Assembly (NCBI GenBank): GCA_017518185.1
Contig: JAFWWB010000036.1
Coordinates: 1-55,316 of the forward strand
Reading direction: 5' to 3'
Source: Lachnospiraceae bacterium
GTDB taxonomy: Bacteria; Bacillota; Clostridia; Lachnospirales; Lachnospiraceae
DNA length: 55,316 nt
Part shown: positions 42,254 to 51,604 of the stretch, piece after piece
How the letters are laid out: each line of letters begins with the position of its first letter
Position numbering within the stretch: position 1 is the first letter of the stretch
Position numbers and translations under genes: made by a program
The notes under the pieces: generated by a model
Database searches by the model: none
Told to the model about the DNA's origin: nothing
Seen by the model: only the letters and a program-made list of their open reading frames with translations

Positions 42254-44857
42254 TTATTTCGCTTCGTACCAGTCCGAGCCCGTATGCACGTCCACCTCCA
42301 GGGCAACAGACAGCTCTGCGGCTCCGCTCATCTCCTCCCTGAGTATGGCCAGTACGGCCTCCTGTTCGTCTTCACAGGTCTCCACCAGCAGTTCATCGTG
42401 TATCTGCAGTATGAGCCGGGATCTTAAGCCTTCCCTGACCATACGGTCATAGACCGCTATCATGGCCAGCTTCATCACATCGGCTGCCGTTCCCTGTATG
42501 GGCGCGTTCATGGCCACCCTCTCTCCGAACTGCCTCTGCATAAAGTTCGAGGAGGCCAGCTCGGGTATCGGCCTGCGCCTCTTGTAAAGCGTCAGTGAAT
42601 AGCCCTTCTCCTTCGCTTCGCTCTTTACCCTTTCCAGATAATCCTTTATACCCGGATAGGTCCTGAAGTATTCCTCGATATATTCCTTCGCCTCGGCCCT
42701 GCTGATGGACAGGTCCTGGCTCAGGCCGAAGGAAGATATGCCATAGACTATGCCGAAGTTCACCGCCTTGGCGTTCCGTCTCTGAAGGGGTGTAACCTCT
42801 TCAAAAGGAACGTGGAATACCTTTGCCGCCGTTATGGCATGTATGTCCCTTCCGCCCCGGTATGCCTCTATAAGCTCCTTATCCCCTGCCATGGAGGCAA
42901 GGATGCGCAGCTCTATCTGGGAGTAATCCGCATCCGCAAAGATGCAGCCCTCCTTCGGGGTAAAGACCTTTCTTATGCTCCTTCCCAGCTCCGTACGCAT
43001 GGGTATATTCTGAAGGTTCGGATCCGCTGAAGAAAGCCGCCCCGTTGCCGTAACGCACTGCTTGAGCTTCGTGTGTATCCTTCCGTCTTCCGCTATGAAT
43101 CCGCCCAGCGCATCAGCATAGGTGGATTTAAGCTTTGTCAGCGTCCTGTACTCAAGCACATCGCGTACAAAGGGCACCTCGTCCGCAAGCTTTTCCAGCA
43201 CCTCCGCCGAGGTGGAGTAGCCTGTCTTCGTCTTCTTTCCGCCCTTGACCCCCATCTTATCGAAGAGTATCTCTCCCAGCTGTTTGGGGGAATTTATGTT
43301 AAAATGCTCACCCGCGGCATCATATATCTTCTTTTCCAGTTCGTCAATACCGCTTTTAAGCTCTTCGCCGAAACGCCTGAGCGCATCTGCATCTGCCCTG
43401 ATGCCCTCCTGCTCCATCCTGTAGAGAATGTAGGCTACAGGCATTTCCATATCGCGGTAAAGAGAATACATATCCTGCTCCTTAAGTTTTTCCGTAAGGA
43501 TGGGATACATTCTGAAGAGATATGAAGCCCTTGCGGCCGCAAAGGCGGCAGCTTCCTCACTGTAGAGCATGACGGGGCTTATCCCTCCCTTGCCGAAGGC
43601 TTCCTCATAGCTCTTTGCGCTTATCCCCAGATAAGCCGCCGCACTCTCCTCTGCCTCCGGCTCGCTCTTAAGCGGATTTAAGAGATAGGCCGCCAGCTGC
43701 AGGTCTTCAAAACACGCGGATGCTTCCCCGGCACAAAGCTCCCTGCCCTTATCCCCGGCATATACCGCAGAAAAGATCTGCTTTACATCCCAGACTATGA
43801 GCTTTCCCGTAAATGCCTTTACAGCCTCTGCCGCTTCTTCCCTGCCTGTAAGACAGACACGGCATTTTCCTTCACCGTCGCAAAGGGCCGTGAGCATCCG
43901 GTCCCCGCAGATGAATGCCGCCATGGCACAGTCCTTTTCGGAAAAGAGGATCTTACCGGTATTATCGTATTCTGTTTTTTCCTCGGTTGCAGGCTTATTC
44001 TCAAAGTATTTCAGAAATGCCTTGAATTCCAGCCTTCTGCAGAGCTTAAGGGCTTCATCCGTAAAAGGATCCTTATACTCCGCATCCTCAAAGGAAAGAC
44101 CGGTATCCGCGTCGGTCTTTATGGTCACCAGCTTAAGGCTCAAATCCGCCAGTTCCCTGTTCTCCCTCAGGCTCTCCCTTATCGAAGCCTTTGATATATC
44201 CTCAAGATTCTCATATATGCCTTCTATGGAACCGTATTTCAGCATCAGCTCAGTAGCTGTCTTCTCCCCGACCTTCGGGACCCCGGGAACGTTATCCGAG
44301 GTGTCTCCCATCAGTGCCTTCAGCTGAATGAAATGTTCCGGATCCATCTGATAGGCCTTTACCACATCCGCGGCATAGTAATCCTCTATCTCGGTGCCTC
44401 CACGCTTAGTCTTGGGAATGCGTATCTTTATATGATCCGAAGCTATCTGCAGAAGATCCCTGTCTCCCGAGATCAAGGCCACTTCAGCCCCGGTTGCTTC
44501 AGCCTGCTTTGCCAGGCTTCCCAGTATGTCATCGGCTTCGAGCCCCGGTTTCTCCACCGTGGCTATGCCCATAGCCTTAAGCATCTCCTTAAGCAGGGGC
44601 ACCTGCTCCCTCAGCTCCTCCGGCATGGGCTTTCTTGTCCCCTTGTACTCCTTATACATTTCATGTCTGAAGGTGGGGGCATGGACATCAAAAGCCACCG
44701 CCAGATGATCCGGCTTTTCCTCTCCTATGATACGGAGCATGATGTTCAGGAAGCCGTATACAGCGCCGGTATGAAGTCCCTCGGAATTGGTAAGATCCGG
44801 GAGTCCGTAAAAGGCCCGGTTTATTATGCTGTGTCCATCTATGAGAACAAGCTTCAT
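42254..44857 (-). CDS. polA: DNA polymerase I
   Basis: An 867-residue polymerase. The 5' nuclease domain is intact (LVLIDGHSIINRAFYG, EADDILGSLA, LISGDRDLLQI). The polymerase motifs A (DADYSQIELRILASMAGD), B (RRNAKAVNFGIVYGIS) and C (LQIHDELLVE) are intact. The middle 3'-5' exonuclease region lacks the D-x-E and other acidic residues, so proofreading is probably absent, as in many Firmicutes. The start at 44857 overlaps the upstream stop (ATGA). Confidence 0.97.
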   Translation of the reverse strand: MKLVLIDGHSIINRAFYGLPDLTNSEGLHTGAVYGFLNIMLRIIGEEKPDHLAVAFDVHAPTFRHEMYKEYKGTRKPMPEELREQVPLLKEMLKAMGIATVEKPGLEADDILGSLAKQAEATGAEVALISGDRDLLQIASDHIKIRIPKTKRGGTEIEDYYAADVVKAYQMDPEHFIQLKALMGDTSDNVPGVPKVGEKTATELMLKYGSIEGIYENLEDISKASIRESLRENRELADLSLKLVTIKTDADTGLSFEDAEYKDPFTDEALKLCRRLEFKAFLKYFENKPATEEKTEYDNTGKILFSEKDCAMAAFICGDRMLTALCDGEGKCRVCLTGREEAAEAVKAFTGKLIVWDVKQIFSAVYAGDKGRELCAGEASACFEDLQLAAYLLNPLKSEPEAEESAAAYLGISAKSYEEAFGKGGISPVMLYSEEAAAFAAARASYLFRMYPILTEKLKEQDMYSLYRDMEMPVAYILYRMEQEGIRADADALRRFGEELKSGIDELEKKIYDAAGEHFNINSPKQLGEILFDKMGVKGGKKTKTGYSTSAEVLEKLADEVPFVRDVLEYRTLTKLKSTYADALGGFIAEDGRIHTKLKQCVTATGRLSSADPNLQNIPMRTELGRSIRKVFTPKEGCIFADADYSQIELRILASMAGDKELIEAYRGGRDIHAITAAKVFHVPFEEVTPLQRRNAKAVNFGIVYGISSFGLSQDLSISRAEAKEYIEEYFRTYPGIKDYLERVKSEAKEKGYSLTLYKRRRPIPELASSNFMQRQFGERVAMNAPIQGTAADVMKLAMIAVYDRMVREGLRSRLILQIHDELLVETCEDEQEAVLAILREEMSGAAELSVALEVDVHTGSDWYEAK

Positions 44858-45177
44858 ATGACGATACCCCCAAGTATTATCAGAAACGATATGACTATGG
44901 CTGAAAGAGCGATGAGCGGAAGCATGATATACGCCGCCCGCTCCACAGAGGTCCTGTGTCTTGCCTCCTCCATCACTTTTCCGTAATCCGTCACCAGATC
45001 CAGCGTACCGCCGTACTCCAGCCTGCGCATCCCTTCCCTGAGCATATACTGCACCTTCAGTTCTTCGGCGCAGGCCTTGCATGAATCTATATGCTGGAGC
45101 AGCGCACGCCTTTCAACATGATCCAGCTCGCCGTCCCAGAAGGGCCGGAAATATTTTCTGTAGTCCCTGCATTCCAT
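44854..45177 (-). CDS. Zinc-finger (zf-HC2) membrane protein, anti-sigma-like
   Basis: A 107-residue protein. The N-terminal zinc finger has MECRDY, then HIDSCKAC (HxxxCxxC), as in anti-sigma factors of the ZAS type. A C-terminal membrane helix follows (IMLPLIALSAIVISFLIIL). No sigma-factor gene is adjacent; instead polA follows with a 4 bp overlap. The ATG at 45177 matches the family start and lies at the predicted +1 with no Shine-Dalgarno. A longer frame from a TTG at 45204 would begin inside the promoter. Confidence 0.75.
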   Translation of the reverse strand: MECRDYRKYFRPFWDGELDHVERRALLQHIDSCKACAEELKVQYMLREGMRRLEYGGTLDLVTDYGKVMEEARHRTSVERAAYIMLPLIALSAIVISFLIILGGIVI

Positions 45178-45184
45178 GGCTTGT

Positions 45185-45214
45185 ATTGTACTATATTTTT
45201 CCAAATCAGGTCAA
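45185..45214 (-). promoter_or_regulatory. Promoter of the zinc-finger/polA operon
   Basis: On the minus strand, TTGACC (45209-45214), an 18 bp spacer and TACAAT (45185-45190). Seven bases separate the -10 box from the ATG. Confidence 0.6.
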
Positions 45215-45225
45215 TCACAAAGATT

Positions 45226-45249
45226 GAGCCCCGGCACCCGCCGGGGCTC
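45226..45249 (-). terminator. Probable terminator of the 45274 membrane-protein gene
   Basis: A perfect 10 bp GC-rich stem, GAGCCCCGGC with GCCGGGGCTC, and a 4-base loop. The following minus-strand tail AATCTTTG is only weakly T-rich. Confidence 0.6.
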
Positions 45250-45273
45250 GTTATACACCGGTTCAGTCTGAGC

Positions 45274-45945
45274 TTATACGGAAGCAAGCATGTCCTTGGC
45301 CTTTCCCAGTACGCCGAAGTAGATAAAATATGACACAAGCTGGAATACGATCTCGATAACGGTAAGTATCGCGGCAAGTATCCCGCCGCCGGTGCCGAAG
45401 GATGAAAGTATAGTTCCGACAAGACCGAAAACAGCGGAAAGCAGGTACGTGAGCATAAGGAACCTCACTGAATTCTCAGCTGCAGCCGCTACCGCCGAAT
45501 CACAGATAGTGCTTGCAATGGAGATGATGCCCTTGAGTACACTGTAGGTTACCATAAAGCTTGCAAAGGTGGACACAATGCTCAGAAGTCCGGACAGCAG
45601 CTTTATACCGCCCAGAAGCGTGGATGCTACGTTTACAACTATACCGATGATGATCCACATCATGGCCTGGCTGAACATCTCCTCATCCTTTGAGGCACTG
45701 GATACGCCTAATATGTTCATGATAAACGCTACTATCATGAGGATCAGCATGATAAAGCCAAGCACACCTGCACCTGCACCGGTAACAAGACCTGCGAGCA
45801 TCCCCCCGCCGGTACCTGTAGTTAATGCTGCTGCGGCAAAAACTCCCATTATCGCAGTAAGGATCCCAAGGACACCGGCTACGATGCTCAGTATCTCTGC
45901 CGTGTAGATCTTCTTCACTCCGTCGTATGCATTAGGAAAACGCAT
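45274..45945 (-). CDS. Polytopic membrane protein of unknown function
   Basis: A 223-residue protein with about five or six hydrophobic helices rich in Gly, Ala, Ile and Val. The soluble N-terminus is short (MRFPNAYDGVKKIYTAEIL), and a small charged loop (SASKDEEMFSQ) lies after the second pair of helices. No family is recognised. The start at 45945 has GGGGAGGG upstream. It is 61 bp after polC on the same strand, so it could be co-transcribed. Confidence 0.75.
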   Translation of the reverse strand: MRFPNAYDGVKKIYTAEILSIVAGVLGILTAIMGVFAAAALTTGTGGGMLAGLVTGAGAGVLGFIMLILMIVAFIMNILGVSSASKDEEMFSQAMMWIIIGIVVNVASTLLGGIKLLSGLLSIVSTFASFMVTYSVLKGIISIASTICDSAVAAAAENSVRFLMLTYLLSAVFGLVGTILSSFGTGGGILAAILTVIEIVFQLVSYFIYFGVLGKAKDMLASV

Positions 45946-46006
45946 TTTCTTACCCTCCCCTGTCATTTTGCGGCCACATTACAGACCAATATTCAGTTTA
46001 CCATAA

Positions 46007-49000
46007 TCAGTCCATCATGTCAAACAGGGAGATCTGGTTGGAAGCCGTCATATTGCCGAGTATCCCAAGCCTGTCCATGGTCTCCATCACTGTCTGCGAG
46101 GTCTTCGTCCTTTGCATGAAATCGTCCTTTGAAAGGAATGGGCCTCTTGCGGCGGCATCCTCGATAAGCTCGGCATTGGCGGGACCCAGACCCGCTATGG
46201 ACTGGAAGGAAGGCATGAGCTTTCCGTCAATGACCTGGAAGGAAGCCGCCTTTGCCTTATACAGGTCTATGGGCATGAAATCAAAGCCCCTGGCGTACAT
46301 CTCCTCCACAAGCCTCATATCGTCATAAGCTGCCTCATCCTTGGGCTTGGCCGTTTTGTCGGCTATCATTTTCTTTAAGGCCGCCATGTGCTCCTTAAGT
46401 CTCTCCTTACCCAGGCACATGGTCTCATAATCAAAAGCAGATGCCCTGATGGAGAAATATGCGCAGTAATAGGCCAATGGATAGTTTATCTTACAGTAGG
46501 CTATGCGCCAGGCCATCATAACGTAGGCTGCGGCATGGGCCTTGGGGAACATGTACTTTATCTTCTCGCAGGAGCCTATATACCATTCCGGCACATTGCA
46601 GGCCCTCATGTCCTCCTTCCATTTTTCCCACTTGTCATCCATCTTGTGGGTGGCAACCTTTCCCTTGCGCACGCCCTCCATGATATTGAAAGCCTCTGAG
46701 CTCTCCACTCCCATATGGATGAGATAGGTCATGATATCATCCCTGGTGCAGATAGCCGTTGATATGGTGGCTGTACCGCTAAGTATCAGGTCCTTTGCAT
46801 TGCCCAGCCACACATCGGTACCGTGTGAAAGCCCCGCGATACGCACCAGATCCGAGAAGGAGGTAGGCTGTGCGTCAATGAGCATCTGCATGGCAAAGTC
46901 GGTACCGAACTCGGGTATGCCGAGGGCTCCCAGCTTTGTGCCTCCTATATCATCCGGAGTGATGCCCAGTGCATGGGTATCCTGGAAAAGGCTCATGACC
47001 TCCTTATCATCCAGCGGTATGGTACAGGGATCTATACCCGTGATATCCTGCAGCATCCTGATCATGGTGGGATCATCGTGTCCCAGTATGTCAAGCTTTA
47101 ACAGGTTATGGTCTATCGAATGGTAATCAAAGTGCGTGGTTATGGTGGTATCATCAGCCGGCGGGTGCTGAACGGGTGTGAAGGAATCTATTTCCTCCCC
47201 AACCGGCAGCACAACTATGCCGCCGGGATGCTGTCCCGTGGTACGCCTTATCCCTACCAGATTGGGCACCATGCGATCCACCTCAGCGTTCTTCTTTACG
47301 ATACCTCTCTCTTCAAAGTATTTCTTTATTATCCCGAAGGCAGTCTTATCTGCCAGTGTTCCAATGGTACCGGCCCGGAAGGTCTGGCCTGCGCCGAAGA
47401 TGACCTCCGTATACTTATGGGCCTTGGACTGGTATTCACCGGAGAAATTCAGGTCAATATCCGGCTCCTTGTCTCCCTTGAAGCCCAGGAAGGTCTCAAA
47501 GGGTATGTCAAAGCCGTCCTTCTTAAGGGGTTTCCCGCATTTCGGGCAGGCCTTGTCAGGCATATCGCAGCCTGCCTTTCCGGCATAGGCCTTCACATCC
47601 TCTGAATCAAATTCACTGTAATGGCACTCGGTACAGTAATAATGCGGCGACAGGGGATTTACCTCCGTTATACCTGCCATAGTGGCCACGAAGGACGAAC
47701 CGACGGATCCTCTGGAACCCACGAGATAACCGTCCTCCACCGATTTCCACACCAGCTTCTGCGCGATAATGTACATAACGGCAAAGCCGTTGCCTATGAT
47801 GGAGTTCAGCTCCCGCTCCAGTCTGGCTTCAACTATCTCCGGCAGGGGATCCCCGTAAAGCTCATGAGCCTTGTCATAGCATATCTTCCTCAGTGTCTTG
47901 TCCGAATCCTCGATAACGGGAGGACACTTGTCCGGCCTTACGGGACTTATGCGCTCGCACATATCTGCGATGAGGTTGGTATTGTCGATGACTACCTCCT
48001 CCGCCTTGTCGGAGCCCAGATATTCAAACTCGGCAAGCATCTCTTCCGTGGTATGGAAATACATGCCTGAGGAATAATTATAGACCTTATCGATCTTCTT
48101 ATCGGAGATGATGATATTACGGTACAGAGCGTCCTGGGGCTCCATATAGTGCACATCCCCGGTGGCGCAGACCGGCTTTCCGTAGATCTCGCCCAGCTCC
48201 ACTATCTTTTTGTTTACTTTTATCAGGTCCTCACGGCTTGTGACCGTGGGCAGCTTTTCCCTTTCGATAAGATATTCGTTATTTGCGATGGGCTGGATCT
48301 CCAGATAATCGTAAAATGAAACGATATCAGAGATCTCAGCATCGGTACGGCCGTTTATGACAGCCTGGTACAGCTCTCCCTTAGCGCAGCCGCTTCCTAT
48401 GAGCAGACCCTCCCGGTATTTAATAAACTCGCTTTTCGGCACCTTGGGCACACGGCCGTAATATTTCAGATGCGACAGGGACACAAGTCTGTAGAGGTTT
48501 CGTCTTCCCACCTCGTTCTTGGCCAGTATCACAGCGTGATAGGGGTAGAGATCAGCCTTCTTCTCGGGGCTGAGATCAGCCATGGCGTTCAGCTCCGTTA
48601 GAGTTCCGATCTTTCTCTCCTTAAGCATCTCCACGAACTTGATAAAGATGGCAGCAGTAGCCTCAGCATCGTCCACAGCCCTGTGATGATGGAACGACGG
48701 TATCCCCAGTTCCTTGGCCAGATGATCCAGCGTGTATTTCCCCAGCTTACGGAGCAGGATCCTTGCTATCTCTATGGTGTCGGTATGGGTAAAATCATAA
48801 GTAAGCCCCAGCTCTTCCGCAAAGTACCGGATATACGAGGTATCGAACTTTGCATTATGGGCTACCAGCACGCAGTCCCTGCAGAAATCCAGGAACCTGG
48901 GCAGTATTACCTCCACCCCCGGCGCATCCTTTACCATGCTGTCCGAGATGCTGGTAAGCTTCTCTATCTCAAGAGGGATAGGCACTCCCGGATTGATGAA

Positions 49001-50533
49001 CTCCGAGAAGCGGTCTACGATCCTGCCTCCGCTTACCTTAACGGCGCCTATCTCGATGATCTTGTTATAACCCGGCACAAAGCCTGTGGTCTCTATATCG
49101 AAGACCACGAAATCCCCGTCGATGGACTGTCCCCTGTCGTTTACCACGGGCTTTTTGGTGTCATCCACCATATAGGCCTCAAGGCCGTAAAGGATCTTAA
49201 ACGGATCCCCATCTTTCAGGGCATGACTGGCGAAAGTAAAGCCCTGGACATTTCCGTGATCGGTGATGGCAAAGGAAGTATGACCGAAACGCTTTGCCAG
49301 CTTCAGAAGATCCGCCGCATCACCGCAGGCGTCCATATCGCTCATCTTTGTATGACAGTGGAGCTCCACCCTCTTCCTGAGTGCATGATCCTCCCTCTTC
49401 TCCCTGAAATCAGGTATGGACTTGATGCCTATGGGGTTATTAAGCTCTATCTCCTTGTCAAAATCATCATATCTTACGCTGCCCTTGGCTTTTATAAAGC
49501 TGCCCTTATCTATAAGGGGCCTTAGCTCCTCCGCCAGTTCCGGCGTAAGGAACATCTTTATCCTCATGGAGTCCGTATAGTCGGAGATGGTGTACTTGAA
49601 GAGGAAGCTCTCTCCCTTCTTAAAGGAGATCTCCTCAAAGGCCAGCACCTCTCCCCTGACCACAGCCACTCCGCCTTCCTCAGTGATAGAGGAAAGCTCT
49701 GCAGCCTCATCATCGAAATTCCTGCCGTATATAAGATCCGGATCATCGGACATCTTAAGCTTATCCCGCCTGGGACTTTTCTTCGCTCCGCCCTTGTTTC
49801 CATCCCTGTCAAACGCTTTCTTCATCCCGCCTCCCGGTTTGTCTGTGACAGCCGCCGTCTTTGCCGCTGCAGGAGCCGCATCCTTTTTCTCTTGCTTAAG
49901 CTTTACTGCGGTGATATCCTCACTGCCGTCGTCTGCGGCTTCCTCCGCTTTTGCCGCAGCGGGCTCCGAACGTTCCACGATCGAGCGTACCATATGCCGC
50001 ACCCTTTCCTCGTTTTCCTCCCGGTAACGGCTTATCTCTTCCGGCCCATACTGCACAACGGCCCTGAGGCCAAGATGAAACCTTCCCTGAAAGACATCAT
50101 CCACCACACGGCAGATATCGTTCTCCATCCTTCTCGCCGCAAAAGAATCGGGGAGGGTTAGCACAAGCTTGTCGTCCTTAAGCTCCATGGGACGGTTCTT
50201 CATCAGCGCGTGCATGAGCTTGTCATGCCTTCCCACCTCCATCATAAGGCTGTCATAATAGTTTTCAACTATATATCCGGGATCATAACTCTCGCCGAGA
50301 CGGTAATCCTCCATTATGCGCACGTCAAGCTCCTGCTCGCCGAACACCTTCAGATACATCTCCCGCTCAAGGTCCATTATATGGTCCTTGGTTATGAGTC
50401 TGTCATAGGATATGTAGATCACTACCCTGCTCTCGGCTCTGCGTATGACCACACGCTCCACCGTCACGTCCTCGAAAAGACGCATCAGCTCATCATTTAT
50501 ACCTATATCCCCGAATGCTTCACGAAAAGTCAT
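46007..50533 (-). CDS. polC: DNA polymerase III alpha subunit PolC
   Basis: A 1,508-residue Gram-positive replicative polymerase. Order: N-terminal domains, OB fold (about residues 285-375), PHP domain (HCHTKMSDMDACGD, from about 395) with an inserted 3'-5' exonuclease (VVFDIETTGFVPG, DHLAKELG, HHRAVDDAEAT). Then come a zinc-finger region (CTECHYS, CPKCGKPL), palm motifs (GSRGSVGSSF; PDIDLNFSGEYQ) and the C-terminal helix-hairpin-helix. A Lys/Asp-rich low-complexity stretch (about residues 195-275) is specific to this protein. It begins 3 bp after ispG. Confidence 0.98.
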   Translation of the reverse strand: MTFREAFGDIGINDELMRLFEDVTVERVVIRRAESRVVIYISYDRLITKDHIMDLEREMYLKVFGEQELDVRIMEDYRLGESYDPGYIVENYYDSLMMEVGRHDKLMHALMKNRPMELKDDKLVLTLPDSFAARRMENDICRVVDDVFQGRFHLGLRAVVQYGPEEISRYREENEERVRHMVRSIVERSEPAAAKAEEAADDGSEDITAVKLKQEKKDAAPAAAKTAAVTDKPGGGMKKAFDRDGNKGGAKKSPRRDKLKMSDDPDLIYGRNFDDEAAELSSITEEGGVAVVRGEVLAFEEISFKKGESFLFKYTISDYTDSMRIKMFLTPELAEELRPLIDKGSFIKAKGSVRYDDFDKEIELNNPIGIKSIPDFREKREDHALRKRVELHCHTKMSDMDACGDAADLLKLAKRFGHTSFAITDHGNVQGFTFASHALKDGDPFKILYGLEAYMVDDTKKPVVNDRGQSIDGDFVVFDIETTGFVPGYNKIIEIGAVKVSGGRIVDRFSEFINPGVPIPLEIEKLTSISDSMVKDAPGVEVILPRFLDFCRDCVLVAHNAKFDTSYIRYFAEELGLTYDFTHTDTIEIARILLRKLGKYTLDHLAKELGIPSFHHHRAVDDAEATAAIFIKFVEMLKERKIGTLTELNAMADLSPEKKADLYPYHAVILAKNEVGRRNLYRLVSLSHLKYYGRVPKVPKSEFIKYREGLLIGSGCAKGELYQAVINGRTDAEISDIVSFYDYLEIQPIANNEYLIEREKLPTVTSREDLIKVNKKIVELGEIYGKPVCATGDVHYMEPQDALYRNIIISDKKIDKVYNYSSGMYFHTTEEMLAEFEYLGSDKAEEVVIDNTNLIADMCERISPVRPDKCPPVIEDSDKTLRKICYDKAHELYGDPLPEIVEARLERELNSIIGNGFAVMYIIAQKLVWKSVEDGYLVGSRGSVGSSFVATMAGITEVNPLSPHYYCTECHYSEFDSEDVKAYAGKAGCDMPDKACPKCGKPLKKDGFDIPFETFLGFKGDKEPDIDLNFSGEYQSKAHKYTEVIFGAGQTFRAGTIGTLADKTAFGIIKKYFEERGIVKKNAEVDRMVPNLVGIRRTTGQHPGGIVVLPVGEEIDSFTPVQHPPADDTTITTHFDYHSIDHNLLKLDILGHDDPTMIRMLQDITGIDPCTIPLDDKEVMSLFQDTHALGITPDDIGGTKLGALGIPEFGTDFAMQMLIDAQPTSFSDLVRIAGLSHGTDVWLGNAKDLILSGTATISTAICTRDDIMTYLIHMGVESSEAFNIMEGVRKGKVATHKMDDKWEKWKEDMRACNVPEWYIGSCEKIKYMFPKAHAAAYVMMAWRIAYCKINYPLAYYCAYFSIRASAFDYETMCLGKERLKEHMAALKKMIADKTAKPKDEAAYDDMRLVEEMYARGFDFMPIDLYKAKAASFQVIDGKLMPSFQSIAGLGPANAELIEDAAARGPFLSKDDFMQRTKTSQTVMETMDRLGILGNMTASNQISLFDMMD

Positions 50534-50536
50534 GTC

Positions 50537-51604
50537 TTACTCCCAATTCTCAAGTTCGTGCCTGAGGGCATCCAGAAGCTCTTCCTCCGGCATCTTACGC
50601 ACTATTTCCCCTTTTTTGATAAGGAGACCTTCCCCGTTGCCGCCGGCTATGCCTATATCGGCCTCTCTGGCCTCTCCCGGGCCGTTCACCGCACAGCCCA
50701 TCACGGCAACCTTTATATCCTTCTGCTCCTTAAGCTTTATGCCCCTGACCATCTCTTCAACCTTATTTGCCAGGCCGATAAGATCTATCTTCGTCCTTCC
50801 GCAGGTGGGACAGCTTACCACCTCTATGCCGCCGCTCCGCAGCCCCAGAGATCTGAGTATCAGCTTTGCGGAACGTATCTCCTCCCTGGGATCCCCGGTC
50901 AGGGATACGCGTATGGTATCGCCTATGCCTTCGTTAAGTATGATGCCCAGGCCTACGGAGCTCTTGATATTTCCGCTGAGCAGTGTGCCTGCTTCCGTGA
51001 TGCCCACATGCAGGGGATAGGGTGTCTTTCCCGCCAGCAGCTCATGAGCCTTGATACTCATGCGCACATTTGAGGATTTTATACTTATGACTATGTTCTC
51101 ATAGCCGGACTCCTCTATCATCCGGACCTTGTCAAGTGCACTCTCAACCAGGCCCTCGGGAGTCACCCCATGATACTTGTCCACTAAAACCGCTTCAAGG
51201 GAACCGGAATTTACCCCAACCCTGATGGGGATGTTCCTGTCCTTTGCCGCAGCCACCACTTCCTTCAGCTTCTCCGCTCCCCCTATGTTCCCCGGATTGA
51301 TGCGTATCTTATCCGCTCCGTTTTCCACCGCAGCTATGGCACAGCGGTGGTCAAAGTGTATATCCGCCACCACCGGGATGTGTACGCGTTTCTTTATCTG
51401 TCCCAGCGCCACTGCCGCTTCAGGAGTGGGCACGGTACACCTTATTATCTCGCAGCCTTCCTCCTCAAGGGCGAGGATCTGTGCCACCGTACTCTCTACA
51501 TCCTCAGTGGGTGTATTGGTCATAGACTGGATGAGTATCGGCTCTCCGCCTCCTATCACCCTGTTTCCTATATTCACTTTTCTGGTTTTTTCTCTGTAAG
51601 TCAT
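50537..51604 (-). CDS. ispG: 4-hydroxy-3-methylbut-2-en-1-yl diphosphate synthase
   Basis: A 355-residue iron-sulfur enzyme of the MEP pathway, making HMBPP, the substrate of IspH. It has IQSMTNTPTEDV at the N-terminus and the cluster cysteines in SCPTCGRT and MGCAVNGPGEA. It overlaps the kinase gene by 4 bp and is 3 bp from polC. Confidence 0.97.
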   Translation of the reverse strand: MTYREKTRKVNIGNRVIGGGEPILIQSMTNTPTEDVESTVAQILALEEEGCEIIRCTVPTPEAAVALGQIKKRVHIPVVADIHFDHRCAIAAVENGADKIRINPGNIGGAEKLKEVVAAAKDRNIPIRVGVNSGSLEAVLVDKYHGVTPEGLVESALDKVRMIEESGYENIVISIKSSNVRMSIKAHELLAGKTPYPLHVGITEAGTLLSGNIKSSVGLGIILNEGIGDTIRVSLTGDPREEIRSAKLILRSLGLRSGGIEVVSCPTCGRTKIDLIGLANKVEEMVRGIKLKEQKDIKVAVMGCAVNGPGEAREADIGIAGGNGEGLLIKKGEIVRKMPEEELLDALRHELENWE

